From contig NZ_JAGIAV010000001.1 in the NCBI RefSeq assembly GCF_017744675.1, forward strand, positions 928,151-992,150: a stretch of 64,000 bases of DNA, written 5' to 3'. The notes beneath the pieces are model-generated. The model was not told the origin of the DNA, did no database searches, and saw only the letters and a program-made list of their open reading frames with translations. This stretch comes from Flavobacterium sp. Lineage in GTDB: Bacteria > Bacteroidota > Bacteroidia > Flavobacteriales > Flavobacteriaceae. The stretch's first letter is position 1; each line of letters begins with the position of its first letter. Shown here piece after piece: positions 55,381-64,000 of the stretch. The translations under genes were made by a program, and so were the position numbers.

Positions 55381-56700
55381 TTATTTTCTTAGATTTTCAA
55401 TAAATTCGACTACCGCACTGTGAGAAACAGCTGTTTTTTTGAAGTGCACTTTAATTAAATGGCGTTCTTCGTCTGTAGCTTCAAATTGATTGATAATATT
55501 GTTAAGGTGCATTTTCATGTGGCCTTCTTGGATTCCTGTAGTTGTTAGCGAGCGTAATGCAGCAAAATTTTGCGCTAAACCTGCAACAGCGACAATTTCC
55601 ATTAACTCTGATGCAGAAGGTTTTTCTAAAATTTCCAAACACAATTTTACTAATGGATGTAGAGAAGTTAAACCGCCAACGGTACCAACGGCTAGCGGAA
55701 TTTCAAGCCAAAAAGTAAAAATTCCGTTTTCGATTTTAGCGTGAGATAAACTAGCATATTGGCCATTTCTGGCCGCATAAGCGTGAACACCAGCTTCAAC
55801 TGCTCTAAAATCGTTTCCTGTTGCCAGAATTACAGCATCGACACCATTCATGATTCCTTTATTATGCGTTACCGCTCTAAAAGGTTCAACTTCTGCAATT
55901 TGAACAGCTTGAACAAAGCGTTCTGCAAATTCTTGCGGATTGGCAATGTGTTTTTCTGCCAAGTGTTCAATCGGACATGAAACTTCGGCTCTAACAAGGC
56001 AATGCGGGACATAATTGGATAGAATACTCATTATGACTTCTAGCTTTTCACCATTTTGGCACAAGTCAGAATTCTGAGCTTCTTCTTTTAAAGTAGTGGC
56101 AAATTGCTCTAAACAAGAATTTATAAAATTGGCTCCCATGCTGTCTTTCGTTTCAAAAGTGGCATGAAGCTGATAGTAATTTTCAAGTAAACTTCTTTTG
56201 TCTTTTAGTTTAATATCTAAAATCCCACCGCCACGCTGCTGCATGTTTTTGGTAATGCCTTGCGTTTCTGTGAAGAATTTAGGTTTGATTTGGTCAAAAA
56301 ACTGAGTTAGTTTTTCTGCGTCTCCGCTATAAGTAAAATGGACTTGGCCAATTTTTTCTGTATTGATAATCGTAGCTTTAAATCCACCTCTTGTAGACCA
56401 ATATTTTGCTGCTTTAGAGGCTGCTGCAACTACAGAGCTTTCCTCGATGGCCATAGGAATTGTTTTATACTTTCCGTTAATCAAAAAGTTAGGCGCAACC
56501 CCAAGTGGGATATAAAGATTCGTTATGGTATTTTCTATAAATTCGTCATGCAGCTGTTGAAGCTTTTCGTCTGAATTCCAGTAATTTCTTATAATATTTT
56601 GCGCTTCTTCAGAATTTGAAAAATATTCATTTGCAATCCAGTTAATTTTTTCTTTTTTGGATAATTTAGAAAATCCAGCAACAGCGTTGTTCATTCTCAA
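55381..56700 (-). CDS. HMG-CoA reductase, class II type
   Basis: The 439-residue protein matches the short (bacterial/archaeal, no membrane anchor) reductases: 'AVAGFSKLSKKEKINW' at the start, 'IPMAIEESSVVAAASKAAKYW' (catalytic Glu, about residues 81-101), 'KDSMGANFINSCLE' (NAD(P) binding), 'TVGGLTSLHPL' and a C-terminal His in 'GIQEGHMKMHL'. It makes mevalonate from HMG-CoA; in databases this class is often called degradative, but here the other mevalonate genes show a biosynthetic role. The GHMP kinase gene follows on the same strand. Confidence 0.92.
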   Translation of the reverse strand: MRMNNAVAGFSKLSKKEKINWIANEYFSNSEEAQNIIRNYWNSDEKLQQLHDEFIENTITNLYIPLGVAPNFLINGKYKTIPMAIEESSVVAAASKAAKYWSTRGGFKATIINTEKIGQVHFTYSGDAEKLTQFFDQIKPKFFTETQGITKNMQQRGGGILDIKLKDKRSLLENYYQLHATFETKDSMGANFINSCLEQFATTLKEEAQNSDLCQNGEKLEVIMSILSNYVPHCLVRAEVSCPIEHLAEKHIANPQEFAERFVQAVQIAEVEPFRAVTHNKGIMNGVDAVILATGNDFRAVEAGVHAYAARNGQYASLSHAKIENGIFTFWLEIPLAVGTVGGLTSLHPLVKLCLEILEKPSASELMEIVAVAGLAQNFAALRSLTTTGIQEGHMKMHLNNIINQFEATDEERHLIKVHFKKTAVSHSAVVEFIENLRK

Positions 56701-56723
56701 TATATTAAATAATAATGTTGCGG

Positions 56724-56755
56724 CAAAGATACTATTTTAAGAGTTTTGATTGCAA
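56724..56755 (-). promoter_or_regulatory. Candidate promoter of the HMG-CoA reductase gene
   Basis: Minus strand: TTG (56753-56755), 21-bp gap, perfect TATCTTTG (56724-56731). A leader of about 17 nt precedes the ATG at 56700. The same TATCTTTGC word lies upstream of mvaD and the pseudouridine synthase gene. Confidence 0.55.
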
Positions 56756-56874
56756 TCTATTTTAGACATCAAAGTACGCAATCGTTATTTTTTTTAACAT
56801 TTAACACTTAAAATGTGTATTATGTTTATTTTTTTTACTAAAATTGGGCTCTTTTTATATTTAAAATAATTCTA

Positions 56875-59046
56875 ATGAATACAAGTAAATTTACTGCAGT
56901 ACTTTTATTTTTAACTGCAGTCGTTTTTGGACAGCAAAAAATAACTGTCGAAAATGTTTTTAGCGGCACTTTCCGGGCCAAAGGAATGGATGAGCTGCAA
57001 TCGCTAAAAAATACGAATCAATATACTGTTTTAAATGTTGATATGGCGAGCAGAAGCATGCAGATTGATTTATACGATTTTGCAACGCTGAAAAAAGTAT
57101 CGAACCTTATTGATACAAAAAACTACAAAGAACTTGCCGACGGAATTGACAGCTATACTTTTGATGCTTCTGAAAAAAAGATCTTAATTGCTTGTAATTC
57201 ATCTAAAATTTTCCGTCACTCTTTTACTGCCGATTATTTCCTTTACGATATCGCAGCTAAATCTCTAACTAAACTTGTTGATTTTCAAATTCAGGAACCA
57301 ACATTCTCACCTGACGGAACTAAAATTGCTTACGCGAAAGAAAACAACCTGTATATCTATGATGTTGCTTCAAAAAAATCGACTGCTGTAACAACAGACG
57401 GGAAGAAAAATGCTGTTATAAATGGTATTACTGACTGGGTTTATGAAGAAGAATTTGCTTTTGTGCGCGCATTTGATTGGAGTAAAGACAGTAAAAAACT
57501 AGCTTACATCCGTTTTGATGAAAGCCAGGTTCCGGAATTTTCTATGTCAATTTTCCACAAAGATTTATATCCAACCATTGAAACTTTCAAATATCCAAAA
57601 GCAGGAGAAAAAAACTCTGTAGTTTCATTGCATATTTATGATGCTGCTGCAAATGCTTCTAAAAAAGTAGATTTAGGAAATTACAATGATTTCTACATTG
57701 CAAGAATGCAGTGGACTAACGATGCAAATGTGCTTTCTGCTCAGGTTTTAAACCGTCACCAAGATAATTTGGATTTATTATTTATTGATGGAAACACGGC
57801 TGCTGCAAAAGTAGTTTTAAACGAAAAAGATAAAGCTTACGTAGATATTACAGATAACTTAACGTTCTTAAAAGATAACAGTTTTATCTGGACTAGCGAA
57901 AAAGATGGTTTTAATCATATATATGTGTATGATAAAAACGGAAAACTTAAAAATCAAGTTACTAAAGGAAACTGGGAAGTTGTTTCATACTACGGTTTCG
58001 ACGAAAAAACAAAAACTATTTTCTACCAATCTACAGAAAACGGTTCTATTAACAGAGACCTTTACAGAATTGGTTTAGACGGAAAAAATAAAGTGCGTTT
58101 GTCTTCTAAAGTGGGAACAAGTAAAGCAACTTTCAGTCCAAATTTCCAATACTTTATTAATACTTTCTCAAGTAATACACAGCCTACAACTTATACTTTA
58201 AACGAGGCTAAAACAGGAAAAGAAATTCAGGTTATCGAAAACAATCAGGAGTTAGCAGATAAATTGAAAGCGTATAACCTTCCTTCAAAAGAATATTTTG
58301 TTTTAAAAACAGCCAAAGGGAACGAATTGAATGCTTGGATTTTAAAACCAAAAGATTTTGATCCTTCAAAAAAATATCCTGTTTTCATGTTCCAATATTC
58401 TGGACCAGGATCTCAACAGGTAAATAATCAGTGGAATAATTCTAATGACTACTGGTTCCTTTCATTGACTCAGCAAGGTTATATCGTTGCTTGTGTTGAC
58501 GGAAGAGGTACAGGTTATAAAGGAGCTGATTTCAAAAAAGTGACTCAAAAAGAATTAGGAAAATATGAAGTTGAAGATCAGATTGATGCAGCAAAAGTAA
58601 TTGGTGCTTATCCGTATGTTGATGCTTCAAGAATTGGAATTTTCGGATGGAGCTACGGAGGATTTATGGCTTCTAACTGTATTTTCCAAGGAAATGATGT
58701 GTTTAAAATGGCAATCGCGGTTGCTCCAGTTACAAACTGGCGTTTTTATGACAGCGTTTACACAGAAAGATATATGCAGACTCCGCAGGAAAATGCAAGT
58801 GGATACGATCAAAATTCTCCAATTAATCACGTAAGTAAATTAAAAGGGAAGTTCTTATTGATTCATGGTTCTGGAGATGACAACGTACATGTTCAAAACT
58901 CGATGCAGATGATGGAAGCTTTAATTCAAGCTAATAAACAGTTTGATTCTCAAATTTATCCAGATAAAGACCACGGTATTTATGGCGGAAACACTAGAGT
59001 TCAGCTTTACACAAAAATGACCAATTTCATCAAAGAAAATCTATAA
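56875..59046 (+). CDS. S9 family peptidase, dipeptidyl peptidase IV-like
   Basis: The 723-residue protein has a signal peptide ('AVLLFLTAVVFGQQ'), a DPP-IV-type beta-propeller (about 60-470, with 'DWVYEEEFAFVRAFDWSKDS', the conserved double-Glu loop that binds the substrate N-terminus) and an alpha/beta-hydrolase domain with 'GWSYGGFMA' (nucleophile Ser), 'GSGDDNVHVQN' (Asp) and 'DKDHGIYG' (His). It is periplasmic and would release N-terminal X-Pro or X-Ala dipeptides. Two POT peptide transporter genes follow. Confidence 0.92.
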   Translation: MNTSKFTAVLLFLTAVVFGQQKITVENVFSGTFRAKGMDELQSLKNTNQYTVLNVDMASRSMQIDLYDFATLKKVSNLIDTKNYKELADGIDSYTFDASEKKILIACNSSKIFRHSFTADYFLYDIAAKSLTKLVDFQIQEPTFSPDGTKIAYAKENNLYIYDVASKKSTAVTTDGKKNAVINGITDWVYEEEFAFVRAFDWSKDSKKLAYIRFDESQVPEFSMSIFHKDLYPTIETFKYPKAGEKNSVVSLHIYDAAANASKKVDLGNYNDFYIARMQWTNDANVLSAQVLNRHQDNLDLLFIDGNTAAAKVVLNEKDKAYVDITDNLTFLKDNSFIWTSEKDGFNHIYVYDKNGKLKNQVTKGNWEVVSYYGFDEKTKTIFYQSTENGSINRDLYRIGLDGKNKVRLSSKVGTSKATFSPNFQYFINTFSSNTQPTTYTLNEAKTGKEIQVIENNQELADKLKAYNLPSKEYFVLKTAKGNELNAWILKPKDFDPSKKYPVFMFQYSGPGSQQVNNQWNNSNDYWFLSLTQQGYIVACVDGRGTGYKGADFKKVTQKELGKYEVEDQIDAAKVIGAYPYVDASRIGIFGWSYGGFMASNCIFQGNDVFKMAIAVAPVTNWRFYDSVYTERYMQTPQENASGYDQNSPINHVSKLKGKFLLIHGSGDDNVHVQNSMQMMEALIQANKQFDSQIYPDKDHGIYGGNTRVQLYTKMTNFIKENL

Positions 59047-59081
59047 TCTAAAAATATAAACCTAATTAAATAGTGAATAAT

Positions 59082-60758
59082 ATGGGAGAAACACAAGTAA
59101 AAACCGCGCATCCAAAAGGACTTTGGGTATTGTTTGGAACGGAGATGTGGGAGCGGTTCAATTTTTATGGAATGCGAGCTTTATTGACTTTATTCCTTGT
59201 GAATTCATTATTAATGAAGGAAGAAGAAGCTTCTTTAATTTATGGAGGTTTCCTTGGGCTTTGTTATTTAACCCCGATGTTAGGAGGTTTTGTTGCCGAT
59301 CGTTATTTAGGAAATAGAAACTGTATCCTTTTAGGAGGTTTGTTAATGGCAATTGGACAGATGCTTTTGTTTACCAGCGGAAGTGTTTTTGAATCTAATT
59401 TAGGTCTGGCAAAAATCATTATGTACTCTGCATTAGGAGTAATTGTTTTTGGTAACGGATTTTTCAAACCAAACATTTCTAGTATGGTTGGAAGTTTATA
59501 TCCAAAACAAGAAAAAACAAAATTAGATAGTGCCTTTACTATTTTCTATATGGGTATTAACATCGGAGCTTTTTTGGGGCAGTCAATCTGTCCTTTATTA
59601 GGAGATGTTAAAGATGCGGGAGGAATTAGGGATATCCACGCTTTTAGATGGGGATTCATGGCGGCTTCTGTTGCTATGTTGTTAGGAACAATTCTTTTTT
59701 ACTTCTTAAAAAATAAATACGTTGTTTCTCCAGAAGGGAAACCATTAGGAGGATTGCCTTCTAAAAATGATGCTTCAGATTTTGAAGAAGGAGAAGCGCA
59801 AACAGCAAATTTTTCTACAAAAGCGTTAATAGGAGCGGGAATTGCATTTGTTGCTTTAGGATTCTTTTTCCATTATGTGGTAGGGCAGAACTTGATTTAT
59901 ACTTTGATTTATTCAAGTGGTTTGGCTTTAGCAGGATTAATTATTTCTGATACTTCTTTGACTAAAGTAGAAAGAGACAGAATTATTGTAATTTACATTG
60001 TTTCGTTTTTTATTATTTTCTTCTGGGCGGCGTTTGAGCAGGCAGGTTCATCTTTGACTTTTATTGCCGATAACCAAACAGACAGACATTTCTTTGGTTG
60101 GGCAATGCCACCATCGATGGTTCAGATTTTTAACGGAATGTTTGTTGTATTTTTAGCAGTTCCTTTTAGTATTCTTTGGGATACTTTAAGAGCTAAAGGA
60201 AAAGAGCCAATTTCTCCAGTAAAACTTGCAGCTGGATTAGTAATCATCTCTATGAGTTTCTTAATGATTGCAACTCAAGTTTCTTACATTGGAACTTCGG
60301 GGCTTTTATTGGTAAAATGGCTTATCTTACTATATTTCTTAAATACATGTGCAGAGTTGTGTTTATCTCCAATTGGTTTATCATTGGTTGGTAAATTATC
60401 TCCAAAACGTTTTGCATCATTATTATACGGAGTATTCTTTTTGTCTAATGCATCTGGATATGCGTTAGGAGGAACTCTAGGTTCTATCTTACCTGCAACT
60501 GGTGATAAATTTGCAAAAGCAAAAGAGCTTGGAATTGACTTACAGGCAGTTTTAGATAAAAAAGTAACACTTACAGCAGACCAATTGGCTTTGCTAGACC
60601 ATCATCAAATTAGTGCGCAAAATCCGATTTTTGCAGGGTTCGAAATCCATAATTTATATGAGTTCTTTATGGTTTTTGTTGTCTTGACGGGTATTGCAGC
60701 AATTTTATTATTTGCTTTAACACCACTATTGAAGAAATTAATGCATGGTGTTAGATAA
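59082..60758 (+). CDS. POT family peptide transporter (first)
   Basis: About 558 residues from ATG 59082 (a GTG at 59073 is the alternative). The proton-coupling motif 'EMWERFNFYGMRALL' (ExxERFxxYG) lies near residue 18, with 'GFFKPNISSMVGSLYP' and many membrane helices (about 14). POT carriers import di- and tripeptides with protons. It follows the peptidase gene by 35 bp and is followed directly (no gap) by a second POT gene, so the three should form one operon for dipeptide uptake. Confidence 0.92.
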   Translation: MGETQVKTAHPKGLWVLFGTEMWERFNFYGMRALLTLFLVNSLLMKEEEASLIYGGFLGLCYLTPMLGGFVADRYLGNRNCILLGGLLMAIGQMLLFTSGSVFESNLGLAKIIMYSALGVIVFGNGFFKPNISSMVGSLYPKQEKTKLDSAFTIFYMGINIGAFLGQSICPLLGDVKDAGGIRDIHAFRWGFMAASVAMLLGTILFYFLKNKYVVSPEGKPLGGLPSKNDASDFEEGEAQTANFSTKALIGAGIAFVALGFFFHYVVGQNLIYTLIYSSGLALAGLIISDTSLTKVERDRIIVIYIVSFFIIFFWAAFEQAGSSLTFIADNQTDRHFFGWAMPPSMVQIFNGMFVVFLAVPFSILWDTLRAKGKEPISPVKLAAGLVIISMSFLMIATQVSYIGTSGLLLVKWLILLYFLNTCAELCLSPIGLSLVGKLSPKRFASLLYGVFFLSNASGYALGGTLGSILPATGDKFAKAKELGIDLQAVLDKKVTLTADQLALLDHHQISAQNPIFAGFEIHNLYEFFMVFVVLTGIAAILLFALTPLLKKLMHGVR

Positions 60759-62243
60759 ATGGAAAACAATATTACTTTAGAAGAAATTCAAAATTTTAAA
60801 GGCAAGTACCCAAAGCAATTGTGGTACTTGTTTTTGGTTGAAATGTGGGAGCGTTTTTGTTTCTACGGAATGAGAGGGGTTTTAGCTTTTTTTATGGTAG
60901 ACCAATTAGGTTTGTTGGAAGGAAAAGCAAATCTTCAATATGGAGCGATTCAGGCTTTTGTTTACGCTTTTACCTTTATTGGAGGAATTTTTGCAGATAA
61001 AATTTTAGGGTTTAAGAAATCACTTCTCTTTGGAGGAATAGTTATGATTCTTGGGAATTTGCTTATCGCAGCTTCACCGCATGATTTCTTTTACTACGGA
61101 ATAACGCTTTCTATCATCGGAACAGGTTTTTTTAAGCCGAATGTGTCTTCAATGGTAGGAGAATTGTATCATGAAAGCGACGGACGCAGAGATGCGGGTT
61201 ACGGATTGTTTTATGCGGGAATTAATATAGGCGGAATGCTTGGAGGTGCAATTCCTATTTATTTAGGAAAGAACTATTCTTGGAGTCTTTGTTTCCTTTC
61301 TGCGGCAATTGTTATGATAATCGGAGTTATAACGTTTCTTTTGACGAAAAAACATTTAGCGCCAATTGGAAATTCTCCATTAGAAAATCATGCGCCTAAA
61401 AAACGTAGCCTTTATGAAATTGCGGTTTATGTAGGTTCTTTTGTTGTAATTCCATTGGTTTATATAATGGTTATCAATTCTGATTTTACAGAGTACTTTA
61501 TGTATACTATGGGAATAGTAGCATTAGGGTATTTTGCTTACGAGCTGATAATGTTAAAAGATGGAAAACAGCAGCGAAAACTTTTGGCTGCATTCGTATT
61601 CATTTTTGGGTATTTTATGTTCATGGCAATTTCTGAACAATCAGGAGGATCCTTGTCTTTATTTGCAAAAGATAATTTATCTAACAAGATGTTGTTTTTT
61701 CATATTGATCCAAATGTCGTAAATAATAGTATCAACTCATTGTATGTTGTTATTTTCAGTCCATTGGTAGGATTGTTATGGATATTGATGGCTAAGAAAA
61801 AAATCGAGCCGAATACGGTTATTAAGTTTGGTTTGTCATTTATTTTGCTTGCAGCGGGATTCTTTATTTTCTATAGCGCAAGATTTTTTGTAGATGAAAA
61901 TGGATTAAGTTCTTTAGATGTTTTTGCTTTAGGATATCTTGTTTATACACTTGGAGAATTGTGTATTGGTCCGATTGGAATGTCGGTAATTACAAAATTA
62001 TCGCCTAAACGATTATTTGGAATGATGATGGGATTGTGGTTCTTGTCAAGTGCATTTGGCCAGTTTGCTGCAGGAAAATTGGGAGCTGAAATATCTGATG
62101 CCAATACGGGAACAACTTTGATGTCTAAACTTATTGCCTATACTGACGGATATTATCAATTGGCATTGTATTCTCTAATCGCAGGTGTTGTTTTAATTGT
62201 TTTAACTCCAGTAATTAGAAAATTAATGCAAGAAGTTAAATAA
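60759..62243 (+). CDS. POT family peptide transporter (second)
   Basis: The 494-residue protein has 'EMWERFCFYGMRGVLAFFMV' (ExxERFxxYG) near residue 27, 'GFFKPNVSSMVGELYHESDG' and about 12-14 helices. It begins at the base after the stop of its neighbour, so translation is probably coupled. It is shorter than the first and shares many blocks with it, implying tandem duplication and divergent peptide preference. Confidence 0.92.
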   Translation: MENNITLEEIQNFKGKYPKQLWYLFLVEMWERFCFYGMRGVLAFFMVDQLGLLEGKANLQYGAIQAFVYAFTFIGGIFADKILGFKKSLLFGGIVMILGNLLIAASPHDFFYYGITLSIIGTGFFKPNVSSMVGELYHESDGRRDAGYGLFYAGINIGGMLGGAIPIYLGKNYSWSLCFLSAAIVMIIGVITFLLTKKHLAPIGNSPLENHAPKKRSLYEIAVYVGSFVVIPLVYIMVINSDFTEYFMYTMGIVALGYFAYELIMLKDGKQQRKLLAAFVFIFGYFMFMAISEQSGGSLSLFAKDNLSNKMLFFHIDPNVVNNSINSLYVVIFSPLVGLLWILMAKKKIEPNTVIKFGLSFILLAAGFFIFYSARFFVDENGLSSLDVFALGYLVYTLGELCIGPIGMSVITKLSPKRLFGMMMGLWFLSSAFGQFAAGKLGAEISDANTGTTLMSKLIAYTDGYYQLALYSLIAGVVLIVLTPVIRKLMQEVK

Positions 62244-62267
62244 TTACATTGTAATCACATTTTGCAT

Positions 62268-62275
62268 AAATTTGT
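62268..62275 (+). promoter_or_regulatory. Candidate -7 element for the thioredoxin-fold gene
   Basis: Perfect TAAATTTG 14 nt before the ATG at 62290. The nearest TTG (62250-62252) is only 15 bp upstream, so the match is partial. Confidence 0.4.
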
Positions 62276-62289
62276 ATAAAATTTCCATT

Positions 62290-62757
62290 ATGAAAAAAAT
62301 AGTACTTATTGCTTTGTTTTTAATTGGTGCCACTAATCTTCAAGCGCAAGAATTAAAATGGTATACAGATGTTAGAGAAGCAATTACTGTAAGTAATAAA
62401 GAACAAAAGCCAATGCTAATGTTTTTTACGGGCAGTGATTGGTGTGGTTGGTGTATTCGTTTGCAAAATGAAGTTTTAAAGACTGCTGAGTTTAAAAAAT
62501 GGGCTACAGATAATGTGGTTTTAGTTGAATTAGATTATCCTAGAGCTGTAGCACAGACTCCAGAAATTAAAAATCAAAATAACGAATTGCAACAAGCTTT
62601 CGGTATTCAAGGATTTCCAACGGTTTATTTTACAAGTGCCGAAACAAAAGATGGAAGAGTCAATTTTAAAGGACTCGGAAAAACTGGATATGTAGCCGGC
62701 GGACCATCTGCTTGGTTGACTGTTGCAGAAGGAATAGTGCATCCGAAAAAATTATAA
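62290..62757 (+). CDS. Thioredoxin-fold protein with CGWC site
   Basis: About 155 residues from ATG 62290. A signal peptide ('ALFLIGATNLQAQ') is followed by a thioredoxin-fold domain with the active site 'GSDWCGWCIRLQNEV' (about residues 50-64) and the cis-Pro loop 'GIQGFPTVYF'. It resembles the DUF255/thioredoxin_7-like secreted proteins and would act as a periplasmic thiol reductase or oxidase. It is the first of three tandem paralogs; the other two lack the CXXC. Confidence 0.88.
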   Translation: MKKIVLIALFLIGATNLQAQELKWYTDVREAITVSNKEQKPMLMFFTGSDWCGWCIRLQNEVLKTAEFKKWATDNVVLVELDYPRAVAQTPEIKNQNNELQQAFGIQGFPTVYFTSAETKDGRVNFKGLGKTGYVAGGPSAWLTVAEGIVHPKKL

Positions 62758-62777
62758 TAGTTTAATACAAAATAATG

Positions 62778-62813
62778 AAAAGGTCTCTTACACTGTAAGA
62801 GACCTTTTTTTAT
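62778..62813 (+). terminator. Terminator after the CGWC thioredoxin-fold gene
   Basis: Perfect stem AAAAGGTCTCTTAC / GTAAGAGACCTTTT with a 3-nt loop, followed by T's. It separates the first paralog from the second, which has its own promoter. Confidence 0.92.
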
Positions 62814-62911
62814 TTAGTAGGAAAAATTCTTAAAAATAATTCTAGTAATTGAGTATTTGGTATTTTATTATATGTAAAAAAACATATCCTGTATTTTTTG
62901 TGCCAATAAAA

Positions 62912-62942
62912 TTTGGATAACTAAAATATAATGTTAATTTCG
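62912..62942 (+). promoter_or_regulatory. Promoter of the second thioredoxin-fold gene
   Basis: TTTG at 62912-62915, 19-bp gap and TAATTTCG at 62935-62942 (one mismatch). The leader is about 25 nt before ATG 62972. Confidence 0.6.
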
Positions 62943-62971
62943 TCTTGCTAATCTAACCAAAACCAATTTAT

Positions 62972-63427
62972 ATGACTAAAAAATTACTTATCCTACTGTT
63001 TTTTTTAGGTTCATTTATGACGCAAGCACAAAATAATCTAGCATGGAGAACAAACATGACAGATGCTATTGCGATAAGTAACGACCAGAAAAAACCAATG
63101 TTGATTTTATTCACTGCCTCAGGTGTACCAGAAAATCTTCAAAATGAAATCTTTAAAACGCCCGATTTTGCTGTTTGGTCACGTGATAATGTGGTCTTAG
63201 TAAAATTAGATTTGTCTGATATGAATGCTTCGGATAGTGACCGCGAACAAAATGTGAAATTGAAAAATGCATTTGGAGTTCAAGATCTTCCAGAAGTATG
63301 CTTTGCAATGGCATCGGTAAGAAAAAACAAAACCACATTTAGTGCTTTAGGTAAACTAGCCTACAAGCCTGGAGGGGCAAAAGCATGGATTGCAGAATCA
63401 AATGCAATTTTGCATCCATCAGAATAA
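62972..63427 (+). CDS. Thioredoxin-fold paralog lacking CXXC
   Basis: The 151-residue protein has a signal peptide ('ILLFFLGSFMTQAQ') and aligns with its upstream neighbour across the whole domain: 'WRTNMTDAIAISNDQKKPML' with the neighbour's 'WYTDVREAITVSNKEQKPML', and 'NAFGVQDLPEVCFAM' with its 'QAFGIQGFPTVYFTS'. Where the neighbour has GSDWCGWCIR it has only ASGVPEN, so both active-site cysteines are gone and three residues are missing. It cannot be a redox thioredoxin. The cis-Pro is kept. Confidence 0.82.
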   Translation: MTKKLLILLFFLGSFMTQAQNNLAWRTNMTDAIAISNDQKKPMLILFTASGVPENLQNEIFKTPDFAVWSRDNVVLVKLDLSDMNASDSDREQNVKLKNAFGVQDLPEVCFAMASVRKNKTTFSALGKLAYKPGGAKAWIAESNAILHPSE

Positions 63428-63465
63428 TAAACGATTTCATTCGACTTTTATTTTAATTTTTTTTA

Positions 63466-63498
63466 GTCCCCTTCTGTTTTGCAAAAGGGGATTTTTTT
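63466..63498 (+). terminator. Terminator after the second thioredoxin-fold gene
   Basis: TCCCCTT / AAGGGGA (63467-63473 with 63485-63491) followed by seven T's. Confidence 0.85.
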
Positions 63499-63689
63499 AT
63501 TCTAAAAAACAAACACCAAGAATTTGATTATTTTCAGTAGTGTTTATTTAACATTTATTAAAAAATAAGCTATTTATTGTCAATTTGATTTTAATGCTTA
63601 GAAGTTGGTTTTTAATCTCTTAAATTCTTCATCGGATTCTATTTTTATATTATTTTAGTTTTTATTAACATAACCCAAACTAAAATTAT

Positions 63690-64000
63690 ATGCCGAAAAA
63701 ACTACTTATCCTACTATTGCTTTTAAGTCCATTTTGTATGAATTCTCAAAATATAATATGGAAAACAGATATTAATGATGCTGTAGCTGTGAGCGCAGAA
63801 AAGAGAAAGCCATTACTGATTTTTTTTACTGGACAAGGTGCAAGCCCTCAATTACAGAATGAAATTTTTTCTACTCGTGATTTCGAAGAATGGTCACGCA
63901 AAAATGTTATTTTGGTCAAGCTTGATCTGTCAGATCCTACTATTCCAGACGCAACTAAGGAACAAAATTTACTATTAAAAAATGCTTTTGGCATTGAAGA
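63690..64000 (+). CDS. Third thioredoxin-fold paralog, partial, also without CXXC
   Basis: From ATG 63690 the frame is open to the window end (103 codons). It begins with a signal peptide ('KKLLILLLLLSPFCMNSQ') and continues 'WKTDINDAVAVSAEKRKPLL', 'FFTGQGASPQLQNEIFSTRD' and 'KNAFGIE', paralogous to the two genes upstream. The active-site segment is GQGASPQ, with no cysteines, resembling the second copy rather than the first. The C-terminus is outside the window. Confidence 0.8.
   Translation, partial: MPKKLLILLLLLSPFCMNSQNIIWKTDINDAVAVSAEKRKPLLIFFTGQGASPQLQNEIFSTRDFEEWSRKNVILVKLDLSDPTIPDATKEQNLLLKNAFGIE

Noticed and set aside
62272..62289. Upstream start for the CGWC thioredoxin-fold gene
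   Set aside because: It would start inside the -7 box and add residues in front of a normal signal peptide.

Overview
The window looks like a chromosomal segment of a Flavobacterium-type Bacteroidota. Evidence: AT-rich DNA, promoters of the Bacteroidota type (TTG about 18-22 bp upstream of TAnnTTTG), a SusC/SusD pair, a C-terminal type IX secretion (T9SS) sorting domain, a mevalonate pathway, and genes with little sign of Shine-Dalgarno sequences. It is mostly core genome. I see no prophage, insertion sequence, integrase or CRISPR array.

Layout. 1-9.8 kb: a DUF4407 membrane protein, a PH/SHOCT-type protein, a small GNAT-DUF4260-YjbR operon, a cyclase, hemW, ruvC, a flippase-like protein plus glycosyltransferase pair, two small envelope proteins and a frameshifted DUF456 gene. 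10-16.9 kb: a DUF937-like gene, an RluB-type pseudouridine synthase, then a five-gene minus-strand run (mvaD, an 88-codon reading frame for a small membrane protein, mevalonate kinase, DUF502, UbiA-family prenyltransferase), followed by tspO. 16.9-24.3 kb: a CarboxypepD_reg-like protein, Crp/Fnr regulator plus MBL hydrolase, two tandem beta-propeller lipoproteins, a HAD phosphatase, a flavoprotein and a GDPD. 24.5-44.8 kb: a complete alpha-glucan (starch/maltose) utilisation locus. 44.9-46.7 kb: an MHS-type MFS transporter with a small membrane partner. 47.2-54.4 kb: tRNA-Phe, coaX, an outer-membrane protein, lptC, a CNNM/CorC protein and a large SurA/PpiD-type chaperone. 54.4-56.7 kb: a GYDIA-type GHMP kinase and HMG-CoA reductase. 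56.9-64 kb: a DPP-IV-like peptidase, two POT peptide transporters, and a tandem array of three thioredoxin-fold proteins, the last cut by the window edge.

How the genes work together. In the glucan locus a T9SS-exported amylase and a lipoprotein amylase would cut starch outside, SusC/D/E would bind and import maltodextrins, periplasmic GH13 and GH97 enzymes would trim them, an MFS carrier would bring maltose in, and GH65 maltose phosphorylase plus beta-phosphoglucomutase would feed glycolysis under a LacI-type regulator. Two loci together supply most of the mevalonate pathway; the UbiA enzyme in the first resembles archaeal-type digeranylgeranylglyceryl phosphate synthase. The peptidase and POT transporters form a plausible dipeptide scavenging unit.

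The least explained layer is between genes. Most longer gaps hold long inverted repeats that fall into several sequence families, some with perfect 16-29 bp arms, and one 24-bp dispersed-type repeat sits in frame inside hemW. I found no clearly new multi-gene system. The best leads are the ether-lipid-like prenyltransferase, the hemW insertion, the thioredoxin paralogs that lost CXXC, and the palindromic repeats.
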